Assembly (NCBI RefSeq): GCF_019649055.1
Contig: NW_026570333.1
Span: 436,001-447,689, forward strand
From: Paramacrobiotus metropolitanus
Taxonomy: Eukaryota > Tardigrada > Eutardigrada > Parachela > Macrobiotidae
DNA: 11,689 nt
Direction: 5' to 3'
The notes beneath the pieces were generated by a model. It saw nothing but the letters and a program-made list of their open reading frames with translations. It did no database searches and was not told the origin of the DNA. Shown here piece by piece: positions 5,892 through 11,406 of the stretch. The translations under genes and the position numbers were made by a program. The stretch's first letter is position 1; every line of letters starts with the position of its first letter.

Positions 5892-7891
5892 TCACTGATC
5901 GTTCGTGACGGCTGTTGATCCTGTGCCATGGACGTCCGGTATGAAGGAGGTTCAACCCGACTTCGTTCCCGGTATGGGGGAAGTTCGACCTGGCTTTGTT
6001 CCAGGTGCTTCTTCTTCCTCAGACACCGTGTTTCCGTGTCCATTTCGTCCATCTGCCTCATCATTTCGGTGAGGTTACGGGCTGCCTGTTCGCCGAAGTC
6101 GTACAGTTCGACCTCGCGGGCCTCCAGGTAAGCGATGCGGCTTTGTTGCGCCTCGTTCACCTTCTGAGCCTCGTTCAGGTTGTACTCCAGTTGAGCTCGG
6201 AGTTTCTGTTCCTCCTTGAGGACTTGGTTCAGTCCATGAACCTGGTCGGCTAGCTGGGCGTTTGCTTCCACCAGGTCGACATCGGCTGTCCTTTGGTTGG
6301 GAAAGCCCATGTCCCGAGCGTTCGCATCGATGAATCGACGTCCCATTCTCACGAAAAGAAGTTCGATTTCCGACTCGAGCTCGTCGACTCGTTGCGTTAG
6401 ACGGTCGATCTCGTTATCGGCCTTCTTGAGTTCCACCACGTATCTATCGACTTCGTTTCGATAGACCTCGGCTTCTTCGTTGGCCTGGTTGAGTTGCTGG
6501 TGGAACGCTCCTGCTGCCTGTTCCGACTCGACCAGTGCGGTCTGAACATCGGCCAGGTCTTTCTGTGCTTCTTCGAGCGCTTTGTGCGCCTCGTCAAGCT
6601 CCTTTTCGATTTCGAAGACGGCTGATGTTGACCGTTCCAACATGCCAGTAAGTATGGCGATTTGTTCGTCTTCGTATCGACACGGTAAGTCAGCTCGCTT
6701 CAGTGTGGCGTTAAGCCGGTCGATCTCCCGTTGTTGGGTGGCGATGCCCTTGTTGGCATCGGCCATGTCTCGTTCCCATTTCCTCCGTTCGAGCTTATGG
6801 GTGTCCTCCGAGTTTCGGAGGGATCCTTCTGCCGAGTCGACGATTTTGTCCGCCAAAACGATCTGTGTGATCAGTTTATGGCATCTCGCTCGGAGTAGGT
6901 CGAGATCGGTAATCTTTTCGGGCGGTGTTGCCGCGATCCACTTCTTTGCCGTGTATTCGAGTGCACTGCCATGGTATCCGAGATTCTCCTTATCGGACTT
7001 GGGTGGTGTCGTGAAGAATCCGTCCGCACTATTCGGTCTTGATGCGTTTGTTGCCTCAAAGACTTCGTTTGTCGGTGACGGAGTACTACCAAGTTCGCCA
7101 GTTCCGAACATTGGTGGTGACAACCTTTGGTTCAGGTCGACAGGTCGACTTTGTGTCGCCTTAGTCGACTTCACCGTTTGTTGAGCTTCAGTTGCTCGAG
7201 TCGACTCGCTTCCGGTTGGTGAAGGTCGGCTCAACGGTGAAATTACCCGTTCGTTGGGTGCCGGCATGTTAGTCGGCGATCCGGCTGGGTGAGGGCCGCT
7301 TCGTGGCGGTACCTCGGAATCTTTCGTTCCTGCCGGTGATTTAGTCGACTGGACGGCCGCATCCGACTTTGTGTCGGCTGGTTGCCGTTCCAGGCTAGTC
7401 GGTTGCTTGTTGCCGACTTCCTTTTCTCCGACCTCCGTGGTCGGCGTCTGTTGTCCGACCTCTGAGTTTGGCGAAATCCTTCCGACCTGTGTGGTCGGTT
7501 GGACGTTGCCGACTTCTGTTGTCGGTTTCTCCGTTCCGTTCGAGGTCGGTTGTCCGACCTCTTTCGTTAGTGGTAGGTCGACCTTCGGTTGGTCGACTTC
7601 CCTAGTCGGTGATTGTTCACCGACTTCTTTGGTCGGAGATTTTCGCTCGATCTGTGTGGTCGGCGATTTCCGTCCGACTTGGTTAGTCGGTATGTCCATG
7701 TTGGACGAGGTCGGCTTCGGCACTTCTTCCGTCCTGTTGGGTGATTGCCGTCCGAGCTCGGTGGCCTTTGTAACCGTTACCGAGTCTGGAGCTCTGTGTG
7801 AGCTCGACTGTTGGTCGGCATGAGACAGTGTGGTCTCTGCCTGCAGCTGTTCCACATCCCCCCCCCGGTCGGGTGGGACGGGGCTGCTACG
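5816..7891 (-). CDS. Coiled-coil segment upstream of capsid, with PT-VG repeats and PPSY motif
   Basis: The frame is open from TGA 7892-7894 to TGA 5816-5818, about 690 codons. Numbered from codon 7853-7855: Ser/Thr/Pro-rich N-terminus with about ten PTxEVG units (51-150); a low-complexity middle; then KITDLDLLRARCHKL near 310 leading into a long heptad-rich coiled coil (about 330-505), a short break, a second coil (about 525-605); a basic RKKKHLE stretch; and near the C-terminus LPPY (625-628) and EPPSY (635-639; 5939-5953). PPxY motifs recruit NEDD4-family ligases for budding of many retroviruses. Such a front end is not usual in Ty3/Gypsy Gags; a coiled-coil amino-terminal region is known from foamy-virus Gag. 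The first in-frame ATG is residue 52, so translation probably arrives from the 8145 frame through the G run. Cellular relatives are not recognised. Confidence 0.8.
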   Translation of the reverse strand, partial: RSSPVPPDRGGDVEQLQAETTLSHADQQSSSHRAPDSVTVTKATELGRQSPNRTEEVPKPTSSNMDIPTNQVGRKSPTTQIERKSPTKEVGEQSPTREVDQPKVDLPLTKEVGQPTSNGTEKPTTEVGNVQPTTQVGRISPNSEVGQQTPTTEVGEKEVGNKQPTSLERQPADTKSDAAVQSTKSPAGTKDSEVPPRSGPHPAGSPTNMPAPNERVISPLSRPSPTGSESTRATEAQQTVKSTKATQSRPVDLNQRLSPPMFGTGELGSTPSPTNEVFEATNASRPNSADGFFTTPPKSDKENLGYHGSALEYTAKKWIAATPPEKITDLDLLRARCHKLITQIVLADKIVDSAEGSLRNSEDTHKLERRKWERDMADANKGIATQQREIDRLNATLKRADLPCRYEDEQIAILTGMLERSTSAVFEIEKELDEAHKALEEAQKDLADVQTALVESEQAAGAFHQQLNQANEEAEVYRNEVDRYVVELKKADNEIDRLTQRVDELESEIELLFVRMGRRFIDANARDMGFPNQRTADVDLVEANAQLADQVHGLNQVLKEEQKLRAQLEYNLNEAQKVNEAQQSRIAYLEAREVELYDFGEQAARNLTEMMRQMDEMDTETRCLRKKKHLEQSQVELPPYRERSRVEPPSYRTSMAQDQQPSRTISDILWGINPTQQMAERRTTPPTSSES
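7400..7702 (-). repeat. P-T-x-E/Q-V-G tandem peptide repeat with self-complementary DNA
   Basis: About ten 8-9-residue units such as PTNQVG, PTTQIE, PTKEVG, PTTEVG, PTTQVG, PNSEVG, PTTEVG follow one another. The Pro-Thr codons give CCGAC and the Val-Gly codons give GTCGG, which are reverse complements, so nearly every unit can form a short stem with its neighbour in RNA. Confidence 0.8.
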
Positions 7892-8145
7892 TCAGCTGAG
7901 GCTTCCAAGAATGTTTTATCCCTGGCGTCCTCAAAACTGTCATCCGAGGTTGGATTCGAGTCAGCAAGGAGGATCCGTTCGTTACGTCTCTCCTTCGCTT
8001 CGGCCGACTTAGTCGAGTCGGTTGAGGACGGCTGACTTTTATCCTGACCGGCGTACCGGAGTGAGTACTTTCCGGTCATGTTCGCACGCCGAGAATAGTC
8101 GGTGTTGAACTTTCTCGCGTATTCGTTCTCTCTCTGGTTCGACAT
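7777..8145 (-). CDS. N-terminal segment of the element's first ORF
   Basis: The ATG at 8143-8145 is the first well-placed start after the leader, with A at -3 (ACAATGT). The frame runs to a stop at 7777-7779, 122 codons, but the part that looks coherent ends at the G run near 7858 (96 codons); beyond it the coiled-coil frame continues. The segment is rich in Arg, Asn and Ser at the start (RENEYARKF, YSRRANMTGKYSLRY), then acidic/serine-rich. No glycine at position 2, so no N-myristoylation signal is evident; a basic N-terminus could serve membrane or RNA binding. I infer it is the amino end of a large Gag precursor. A stand-alone 122-residue protein is the alternative. Confidence 0.6.
   Translation of the reverse strand: MSNQRENEYARKFNTDYSRRANMTGKYSLRYAGQDKSQPSSTDSTKSAEAKERRNERILLADSNPTSDDSFEDARDKTFLEASADVAAPSHPTGGGMWNSCRQRPHCLMPTNSRAHTELQTR
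7858..7866 (-). other. Run of nine G (minus strand) at a frame change
   Basis: The minus strand has G9 directly where the 8145 frame must move by -1 to enter the coiled-coil frame. Ten or seven Gs would join the two frames. Such a run is prone to replication slippage and to sequencing or assembly error, and G-G-G slippage in a ribosome is also conceivable. Confidence 0.7.
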
Positions 8146-8244
8146 TGTGGTCAAATCAGGTCGGCTCTGGTGGAGCCTTAAAGGTTTTTAACAATTAGTG
8201 AAAAGAAAGTCGAACGATCTTCTGTGTGAAGATGCTCGGCAAGA

Positions 8245-8287
8245 TCAGGAACGTCTTGTAGTTCAGGAACTTCCGAGGGTCAGGAAC
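8245..8287 (-). repeat. Three GTTCCTGA direct repeats in the 5' untranslated region
   Basis: The octamer GTTCCTGA (minus) occurs at 8280-8287, 8263-8270 and 8245-8252, spaced 17 and 18 bp. Two copies extend to GACGTTCCTGA. They lie between the predicted internal start of transcription and ATG 8145. Function unknown; could be a protein-binding or RNA element. Confidence 0.6.
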
Positions 8288-8300
8288 GTCCGGTGAGATG

Positions 8301-8315
8301 TTGTTGTTGTTGTTG
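8301..8315 (-). repeat. (CAA)5 in the 5' untranslated region
   Basis: Five CAA triplets on the minus strand form an unstructured leader stretch about 160 nt ahead of the first ATG. CAA-rich leaders are known to aid translation in some viral RNAs (tobamovirus omega); that role here is only an analogy. Confidence 0.5.
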
Positions 8316-8345
8316 ATGTGTCTGTTGGTGACTCAGTACACAGGG

Positions 8346-8617
8346 TTAATATACAGTACTATGGTACAGTACAGTACGTTATAGTAGTACGGTGTAGTAC
8401 GTCCTATACTACTGTGCTGACCAGTGTGACGTAACAGGTTATGGTCTTGCACTTCTGCCTACGTCACAGAATGCGAGCCGCGTGCAAAATTTACAAAAAC
8501 GATGAATCACGCCTATGTTAGGCTATGGGAACTTTCCCCTGCACTCTGATTGGCTGCTTCTTAAGTACTGATAAACGGTCGTTATGACGTCACAAGGAAG
8601 TTCGAGAATTTTCGCGC
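8346..8617 (-). promoter_or_regulatory. Internal promoter-like block in the element leader
   Basis: Reading toward the ORF on the minus strand: an E2F-type GCGCGAAA (8610-8617), a full CRE TGACGTCA (8585-8592), a CCAAT box AGCCAATCAG (8546-8555), a kappaB-like palindromic GGGAAAGTTCCC (8527-8538), two CRE-like sites TGACGTA (8460-8466) and TTACGTCA (8427-8434), and a TATA-like TATATTAA (8346-8353). An AP-1 site TGAGTCA (8329-8335) lies just past the TATA. Transcription would begin near 8315-8320, right at the CAA repeat, and reach ATG 8145 without the LTR. Single motifs arise by chance; the order, orientation and spacing of CRE, CCAAT and TATA together are what support the call. Promoter activity is inferred. 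Confidence 0.55.
8356..8400. repeat. Cluster of six GTAC words
   Basis: GTAC, itself a palindrome, occurs at 8356, 8364, 8369, 8374, 8387 and 8397 within 45 bp, giving many CAGTAC/TAGTAC steps immediately upstream of the TATA-like box. The related word CAGTAC also recurs in the right flank (11442-11447, about 11528 and 11680). Confidence 0.5.
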
Positions 8618-8639
8618 TATTTTCCGCGAGAAAAACAAG

Positions 8640-9130
8640 TTATTTTTGATCGGCTAGAAAGTTTATCTAGTCGGGTTTTCGAGTTTTTAACCGTTAGAAA
8701 TTAATTTTATTAATTAAGAAAATTTTCTGGTGGTCGAAACACCGTTGGAAGTTAAAATGAAGAGAATTTCCGACCTGTTGCCGGTTAGCCTTTGTCTAAC
8801 TGTCTAGACAGGTTCGTTGACCTGGCAGGTCGGTTCTCGACCAAAAGCAAAATTCCGAGTCGGTTTCTCCGTCAGAAATTACTTTTTCACCGTTAAAAAG
8901 TTAAATTTTACGGATAGAAATCGTTTTCTACCGTTGGAAAGTGAAAAGCCGACCTAGTTGCGGCTAAAATCGACCTAGAACCGTTACTTTACCGGTGTCG
9001 GTGTCGGTGTCGGTTCCGCTCGATCTCCTCCGTCCGAGGTCGGAAATCCGTCGTTTCCGAGTGAAAATCCGCCGTTAAAGTTGCGGGTCGGTGTTCAAAC
9101 CGATGGTCCCCGTATTATTGGAGTAATCCT
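8640..9130 (-). other. AT-rich, repeat-bearing part of the leader without coding potential
   Basis: No convincing ORF. It contains six CCGTT(A/G)-type words followed by A-rich sequence on the plus strand (8691, 8742, 8890, 8931, 8981, 9072), a perfect 12-nt palindrome CTGTCTAGACAG (8800-8811), small hairpins GACCT-GGC-AGGTC (about 8820-8832) and GGTCG/CGACC (about 8828-8842), many CCGAC/GTCGG words, and a (GGTGTC)3 microsatellite (8994-9014). In the element's transcript this is 5' untranslated sequence between packaging-like hairpins and the promoter block. Confidence 0.5.
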
Positions 9131-9139
9131 ATCGCGCTG

Positions 9140-9344
9140 CAGACTCTCGTTCGAGTCTGATCCGTCAGTTGGGAGAATTCCGTGCTGTTGGGAATGTGCT
9201 CTTCAGTGTGGAAGAGACAAAGAAACTGTGCTCACCAGCTGGGTGAGAATCACTTCAGTGATCCTCGTTTTCCTCAGCTGTAAGACGATGCGATCAGTCC
9301 GATCAAAGTCAAGGCAGAGATTGCTTCAGCAATCTGTCTGACAG
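9140..9344 (-). promoter_or_regulatory. Hairpin cluster just downstream of the primer site (packaging/dimerisation-like)
   Basis: Six perfect small hairpins lie within 205 nt, starting about 85 nt after the primer site: 9334-9344 (CTGTC/GACAG), 9318-9335 (7-bp stem), 9249-9262 (5-bp stem), 9231-9247 (6-bp stem), 9199-9216 (6-bp stem) and 9140-9159 (7-bp stem). On the minus strand two of them share a TGAA tetraloop, and the 9231-9247 hairpin exposes the palindrome CAGCTG. Retroviral packaging and dimer-initiation signals have this location, repeated loops and self-complementary loop. Function is inferred; the stems are seen directly. Confidence 0.55.
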
Positions 9345-9429
9345 TGACTTTCAGGTTCCTCACGAGTTCTCCGTAATTAAAGCCTTCACCGTCTCCTCAA
9401 AGGGTCCGTAAGATCGAAAACCTTATGAA

Positions 9430-9439
9430 TCTGCTACCA
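9430..9439 (-). other. Primer-binding site for initiator tRNA-Met
   Basis: The minus strand reads TGGTAGCAGA directly after the LTR end, complementary to the last ten bases of metazoan initiator tRNA-Met (UCUGCUACCA). Beyond ten bases the match stops. A ten-base site for the same tRNA is used by yeast Ty1. First-strand cDNA synthesis would start here. Confidence 0.85.
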
Positions 9440-9475
9440 TGTAACAGACAAGCACGAGGAGATCACGAGTGATGC

Positions 9476-9481
9476 TTTATT
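9476..9481 (-). terminator. LTR polyadenylation signal AATAAA
   Basis: AATAAA on the minus strand, in a CTTTATTTGTCAATAAAGC context, 36 nt before the inner LTR end. The position suits the R/U5 boundary of a retroelement LTR. Confidence 0.55.
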
Positions 9482-9832
9482 GACAAATAAAGGGGGAACA
9501 ATGCTGCGTGATAGCAGGAAAAGCAAGAACATAGCAGTGATGGCTAAATAGCAAGTGCTGCTAGAAAAAGCTCCTGAGCGTCCGTCAAGGCGTGAAAGAA
9601 GCAACTGCGGCCAGCACGTGCTGTGTGCCATCAGCTGTGTGATGATGCGCAGACTGGACTCTATCCAACGCGAGCGTATGAACGCTGAGTCATACTGCGA
9701 GAGAGGAACGAGAGAGCAAGTGTGGCTCAGTGTATGCGCTGCGTATATCCGCTTCAGCGGATGAGTGCAGTGCAGCAGCACACGTACGTACAGCGAGAGT
9801 GAATCGGCAAGCAATGGTGCAAGTACGTCCTG

Positions 9833-9913
9833 CCGTACGCACCAGGCGCAGTCGTACGCTCTGCAAGTGCGTCCGTCCTGTGTGGACCGTACGCACCAGG
9901 CGCAGTCGTACGC
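9833..9913. repeat. Duplicated 27-bp near-palindromic unit in the LTR U3
   Basis: Exactly the same 27 bases occur at 9833-9859 and 9887-9913, 54 bp apart. Each begins with CCGTACGC and ends with GTCGTACGC, so the unit's two arms (CGTACG...CGTACG) can pair. The sequences ahead of each copy are also related (GCAAGTACGTCC and GCAAGTGCGTCC), so the duplication is broader with small indels. Direct repeats near the outer end of U3 are commonly enhancers in retroviral LTRs; that role is inferred. Confidence 0.8.
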
Positions 9914-9941
9914 CTCTGACATAAGAATATCTAACAAAGTA

Positions 9942-9947
9942 TTTATT
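9942..9947 (-). terminator. AATAAA downstream of the Ig-domain ORF
   Basis: AATAAA on the minus strand (in TAATAAATACTT), 81 nt beyond the Ig ORF's stop codon. If the LTR reaches 9987 this lies inside U3, where it could also be a TATA-like element; if the LTR ends at 9919 it is the Ig gene's own poly(A) signal. Confidence 0.45.
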
Positions 9948-10028
9948 AATTCGTGTGACCAGGGTTTAGCACATGTAAATAAGTACATATACTCGGGAAA
10001 TCACCCCGAGCTATCTCGAACAAGGCCG

Positions 10029-10850
10029 CTACTGCGCATTTTTCTTAGCAAAAACTACAAGCTTTGTACTCTGAACAATCCATTCATGTATGCCTTGGTG
10101 TGGCCGGAACAGGCACTGCACTTGTCCAGCAGCGGCCAGTGTGACAGCCGGAAAGTTGTATGCATCAGATACCAGGTGTCCGGGCCGGTTGGCGGGCTGT
10201 GTGTCGTTCGGATGGGCAATTTCGATGGCTTGGGGAATGCCAGTATTGGAAATTAAGAACCCGTACGGCGCTTCCGAGGGACCATAGACGACCCGGTCGT
10301 TATGGCGCCAAATGACGTGGTTGCGCATGTTTGCAAAAATGCCTTCCGGCAAGGGCAGCCGGATATTACACGGTACCGTAACGCTCTCGCCTTCGGTGGC
10401 GGTCACGTAGGAAACTTCGGGCTCGGCGAAGACGTCGCTGCGGCGCGTGATCAGCGGCAGCAGCATATAGTGCTGCAGGACACGGGGCCGAGACATGTAG
10501 GCGGGGCCGGAGGAAGTGGCGACGCACCGCACAGAGCCCCCGGAGCCCATGCTGATGTTGAGGACCAGAAGGATCAGGGTGTTATGGACGCGGCTGAAGT
10601 TGTAGGTCGGTCCCGTGGTGTCTGCTACCGTCAGCGGCACCGGCAGTCCTGCCTCAAAGATGGTCCGGTCTTGGTGCAGCCAGGACACTTCGCGTCCGTC
10701 GCTTCCGGCCGGCACTTCGCACCGGAACGCCGCATCTTCTCCCAAGCGCGGCCGGTACACCATGCTATCCGTCACGGCATCGCTCGGGGCCAGCTGCGCC
10801 AGTACGATGCGGTCGTCTTGTCGGCTGTTTAGCATGACCTCCGCCAACAT
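10029..10850 (-). CDS. Two-immunoglobulin-domain protein (terminal exon or complete ORF)
   Basis: From the first ATG (10848-10850) to TAG (10029-10031): 273 codons; the frame is closed upstream by TAA at 10872-10874. Domain 1 (about 20-135): Cys44 (AAFRC), Trp57 (VSWLH), Cys109 (GSVRC). Domain 2 (about 140-265): Cys161 (VTVPC), Trp181 (VIWRH), Cys246 (GQVQC). Each thus has the Cys-Trp-Cys core of the Ig fold, V- or I-set-like. Three N-glycosylation sequons (NFS, NIS, NDT) suggest secretion, yet this exon has no signal peptide, membrane segment or GPI-type tail. A signal peptide may come from a spliced upstream exon (see 10995-11128). Plausible role: secreted or cell-surface recognition protein; partner unknown. 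It is higher in GC than its flanks. A captured viral or retroelement origin cannot be excluded. Confidence 0.75.
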   Translation of the reverse strand: MLAEVMLNSRQDDRIVLAQLAPSDAVTDSMVYRPRLGEDAAFRCEVPAGSDGREVSWLHQDRTIFEAGLPVPLTVADTTGPTYNFSRVHNTLILLVLNISMGSGGSVRCVATSSGPAYMSRPRVLQHYMLLPLITRRSDVFAEPEVSYVTATEGESVTVPCNIRLPLPEGIFANMRNHVIWRHNDRVVYGPSEAPYGFLISNTGIPQAIEIAHPNDTQPANRPGHLVSDAYNFPAVTLAAAGQVQCLFRPHQGIHEWIVQSTKLVVFAKKNAQ

Positions 10851-10994
10851 GTCGTTCACTACCACGGGAGCCCATTACTTTCACGATGTCTCAATCTTAA
10901 CACTTTGACCATGCATTGTGCTTACTGCAAGTAGTAAAGGTCAGACTCATACTGTAGTAGTGTACCATTTTAAATTCTTATCAACATCACTCAC

Positions 10995-11128
10995 AATCAG
11001 GTCCCGCCTTTCGGTACCCTAGGTTGGCTGACGGCGACCGCAGAGGCGGTGGCGGGCATTCCGCAGACAAGTGCAGCTGCATCTGTAATACGAATAAGCA
11101 TGTTTTCCACGCACCCATCACCGTTTGC
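10995..11128 (-). other. Candidate upstream coding exon of the Ig gene
   Basis: Bounded on its 5' side by a textbook acceptor (11129-11150: TCTGCC, eight T, GCAG) and on its 3' side by a GTGAGT donor (10989-10994). An ATG at 11116-11118 opens a frame to the donor whose first residues (MGAWKTCLFVLQMQLHLSA) resemble a weak signal peptide. The phase left at the donor (1) fits an AG acceptor at 10859-10860 directly before the Ig frame, giving about 317 residues. A stronger pyrimidine-rich acceptor at 10925-10945 would instead put stops in the frame, so the model is uncertain. The exon is a small GC-rich island in AT-rich DNA. Confidence 0.35.
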
Positions 11129-11406
11129 CTGCAAAAAAAAGGCAGATCAGCGTGTATATAACTGACTCAGAGCTATCTTGAACCTCTTTTATGATTACCT
11201 TTCTTCCTTTAATCATCCGAATCGTTGAGGCGTCTTTAGGTTTAGAAAGTAGGTGCACCGTTGTTCTCGCCAAGCGCAAACAATCATGCCCGCCCCTTAA
11301 TCCAGCCCCGAATTTTCTTATTTTCGTATAAAAATCCAAAGACTTTTTCCGGGAGGCGGGGGGCACCAGCCTTTCCTAGCTTATAGACGAGCCTGCTTCT
11401 ACTTAC
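11129..11406 (-). other. Candidate intron
   Basis: The minus strand has CTG|GTAAGT at 11401-11409 and the pyrimidine-rich acceptor ending at 11129, enclosing 278 nt of AT-rich sequence. Both ends fit the GT-AG rule well. The 82-codon frame inside (11118-11366) lacks an ATG start and looks like chance. Confidence 0.4.

Larger units (their letters stand above)
1..9987 (-). mobile_element. Ty3/Gypsy-type LTR retrotransposon, 5' part (5' LTR to reverse transcriptase)
   Basis: A minus-strand retroelement copies itself through an RNA intermediate. Seen in order on the minus strand: an LTR-like block, an adjacent tRNA primer site, a long leader, Gag-like segments with a retrotransposon capsid domain and a CCHC knuckle, an extra acidic ORF, and a reverse transcriptase that runs off the left end. 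Capsid and RT signatures fit Ty3/Gypsy (Metaviridae-like) elements. Nearly 10 kb is used before the RT catalytic motif, whereas a typical Ty3/Gypsy element is about 5-7 kb in total, so this one is unusually large. Long frames are open but several frame changes separate them, so the copy is either slightly decayed, mis-assembled, or uses frameshifting. The right edge is inferred, and the 3' LTR and target duplication are out of view. Confidence 0.9.
9440..9987 (-). repeat. 5' LTR (outer edge approximate)
   Basis: On the minus strand the inner end is ...CTGTTACA at 9440, abutting the primer site. The outer end needs a TGT start: TGTACTT at 9987 gives a 4-bp TGTA/TACA terminal inverted repeat and a 548-bp LTR; starts at 9919, 9973 or 10021 are also possible. 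Inside are 27-bp enhancer-like repeats near the outer end (9833-9913), weak TATA-like words (GGATATACG near 9750; TATTTAG near 9545), and a polyadenylation signal AATAAA (9476-9481) about 40 nt before the inner end. With the other LTR out of view, identity rests on the primer site, TG...CA ends and poly(A) placement. Confidence 0.75.

Noticed and set aside
6582-7184. A 200-codon plus-strand frame opposite the coiled coil
   Set aside because: Serine/leucine-rich composition is what antisense of Glu/Ala/Lys-rich coiled-coil codons gives; no start context or domain.
7400-7702. CRISPR-like array
   Set aside because: Regularly spaced GTCGG/CCGAC words are a degenerate coding repeat, not exact repeats with unique spacers, and the context is a eukaryotic retroelement.
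7371-7823. Plus-strand 150-codon frame with repeated PTSVVG-like residues
   Set aside because: Mirror image of the PTxEVG repeat, because CCGAC and GTCGG are reverse complements; not independent evidence of a gene.
8565-8640. Hammerhead ribozyme suggested by CTGATAA
   Set aside because: The conserved CTGATGA and GAAA core halves with three stems are not present.
10302-10832. Plus-strand 176-codon frame opposite the Ig ORF
   Set aside because: The minus frame has clear Ig Cys-Trp-Cys landmarks; the plus frame is a shadow in GC-rich sequence.
11118-11366. Minus 82-codon frame
   Set aside because: No ATG start, no recognisable domain, and it overlaps a good intron-like interval.
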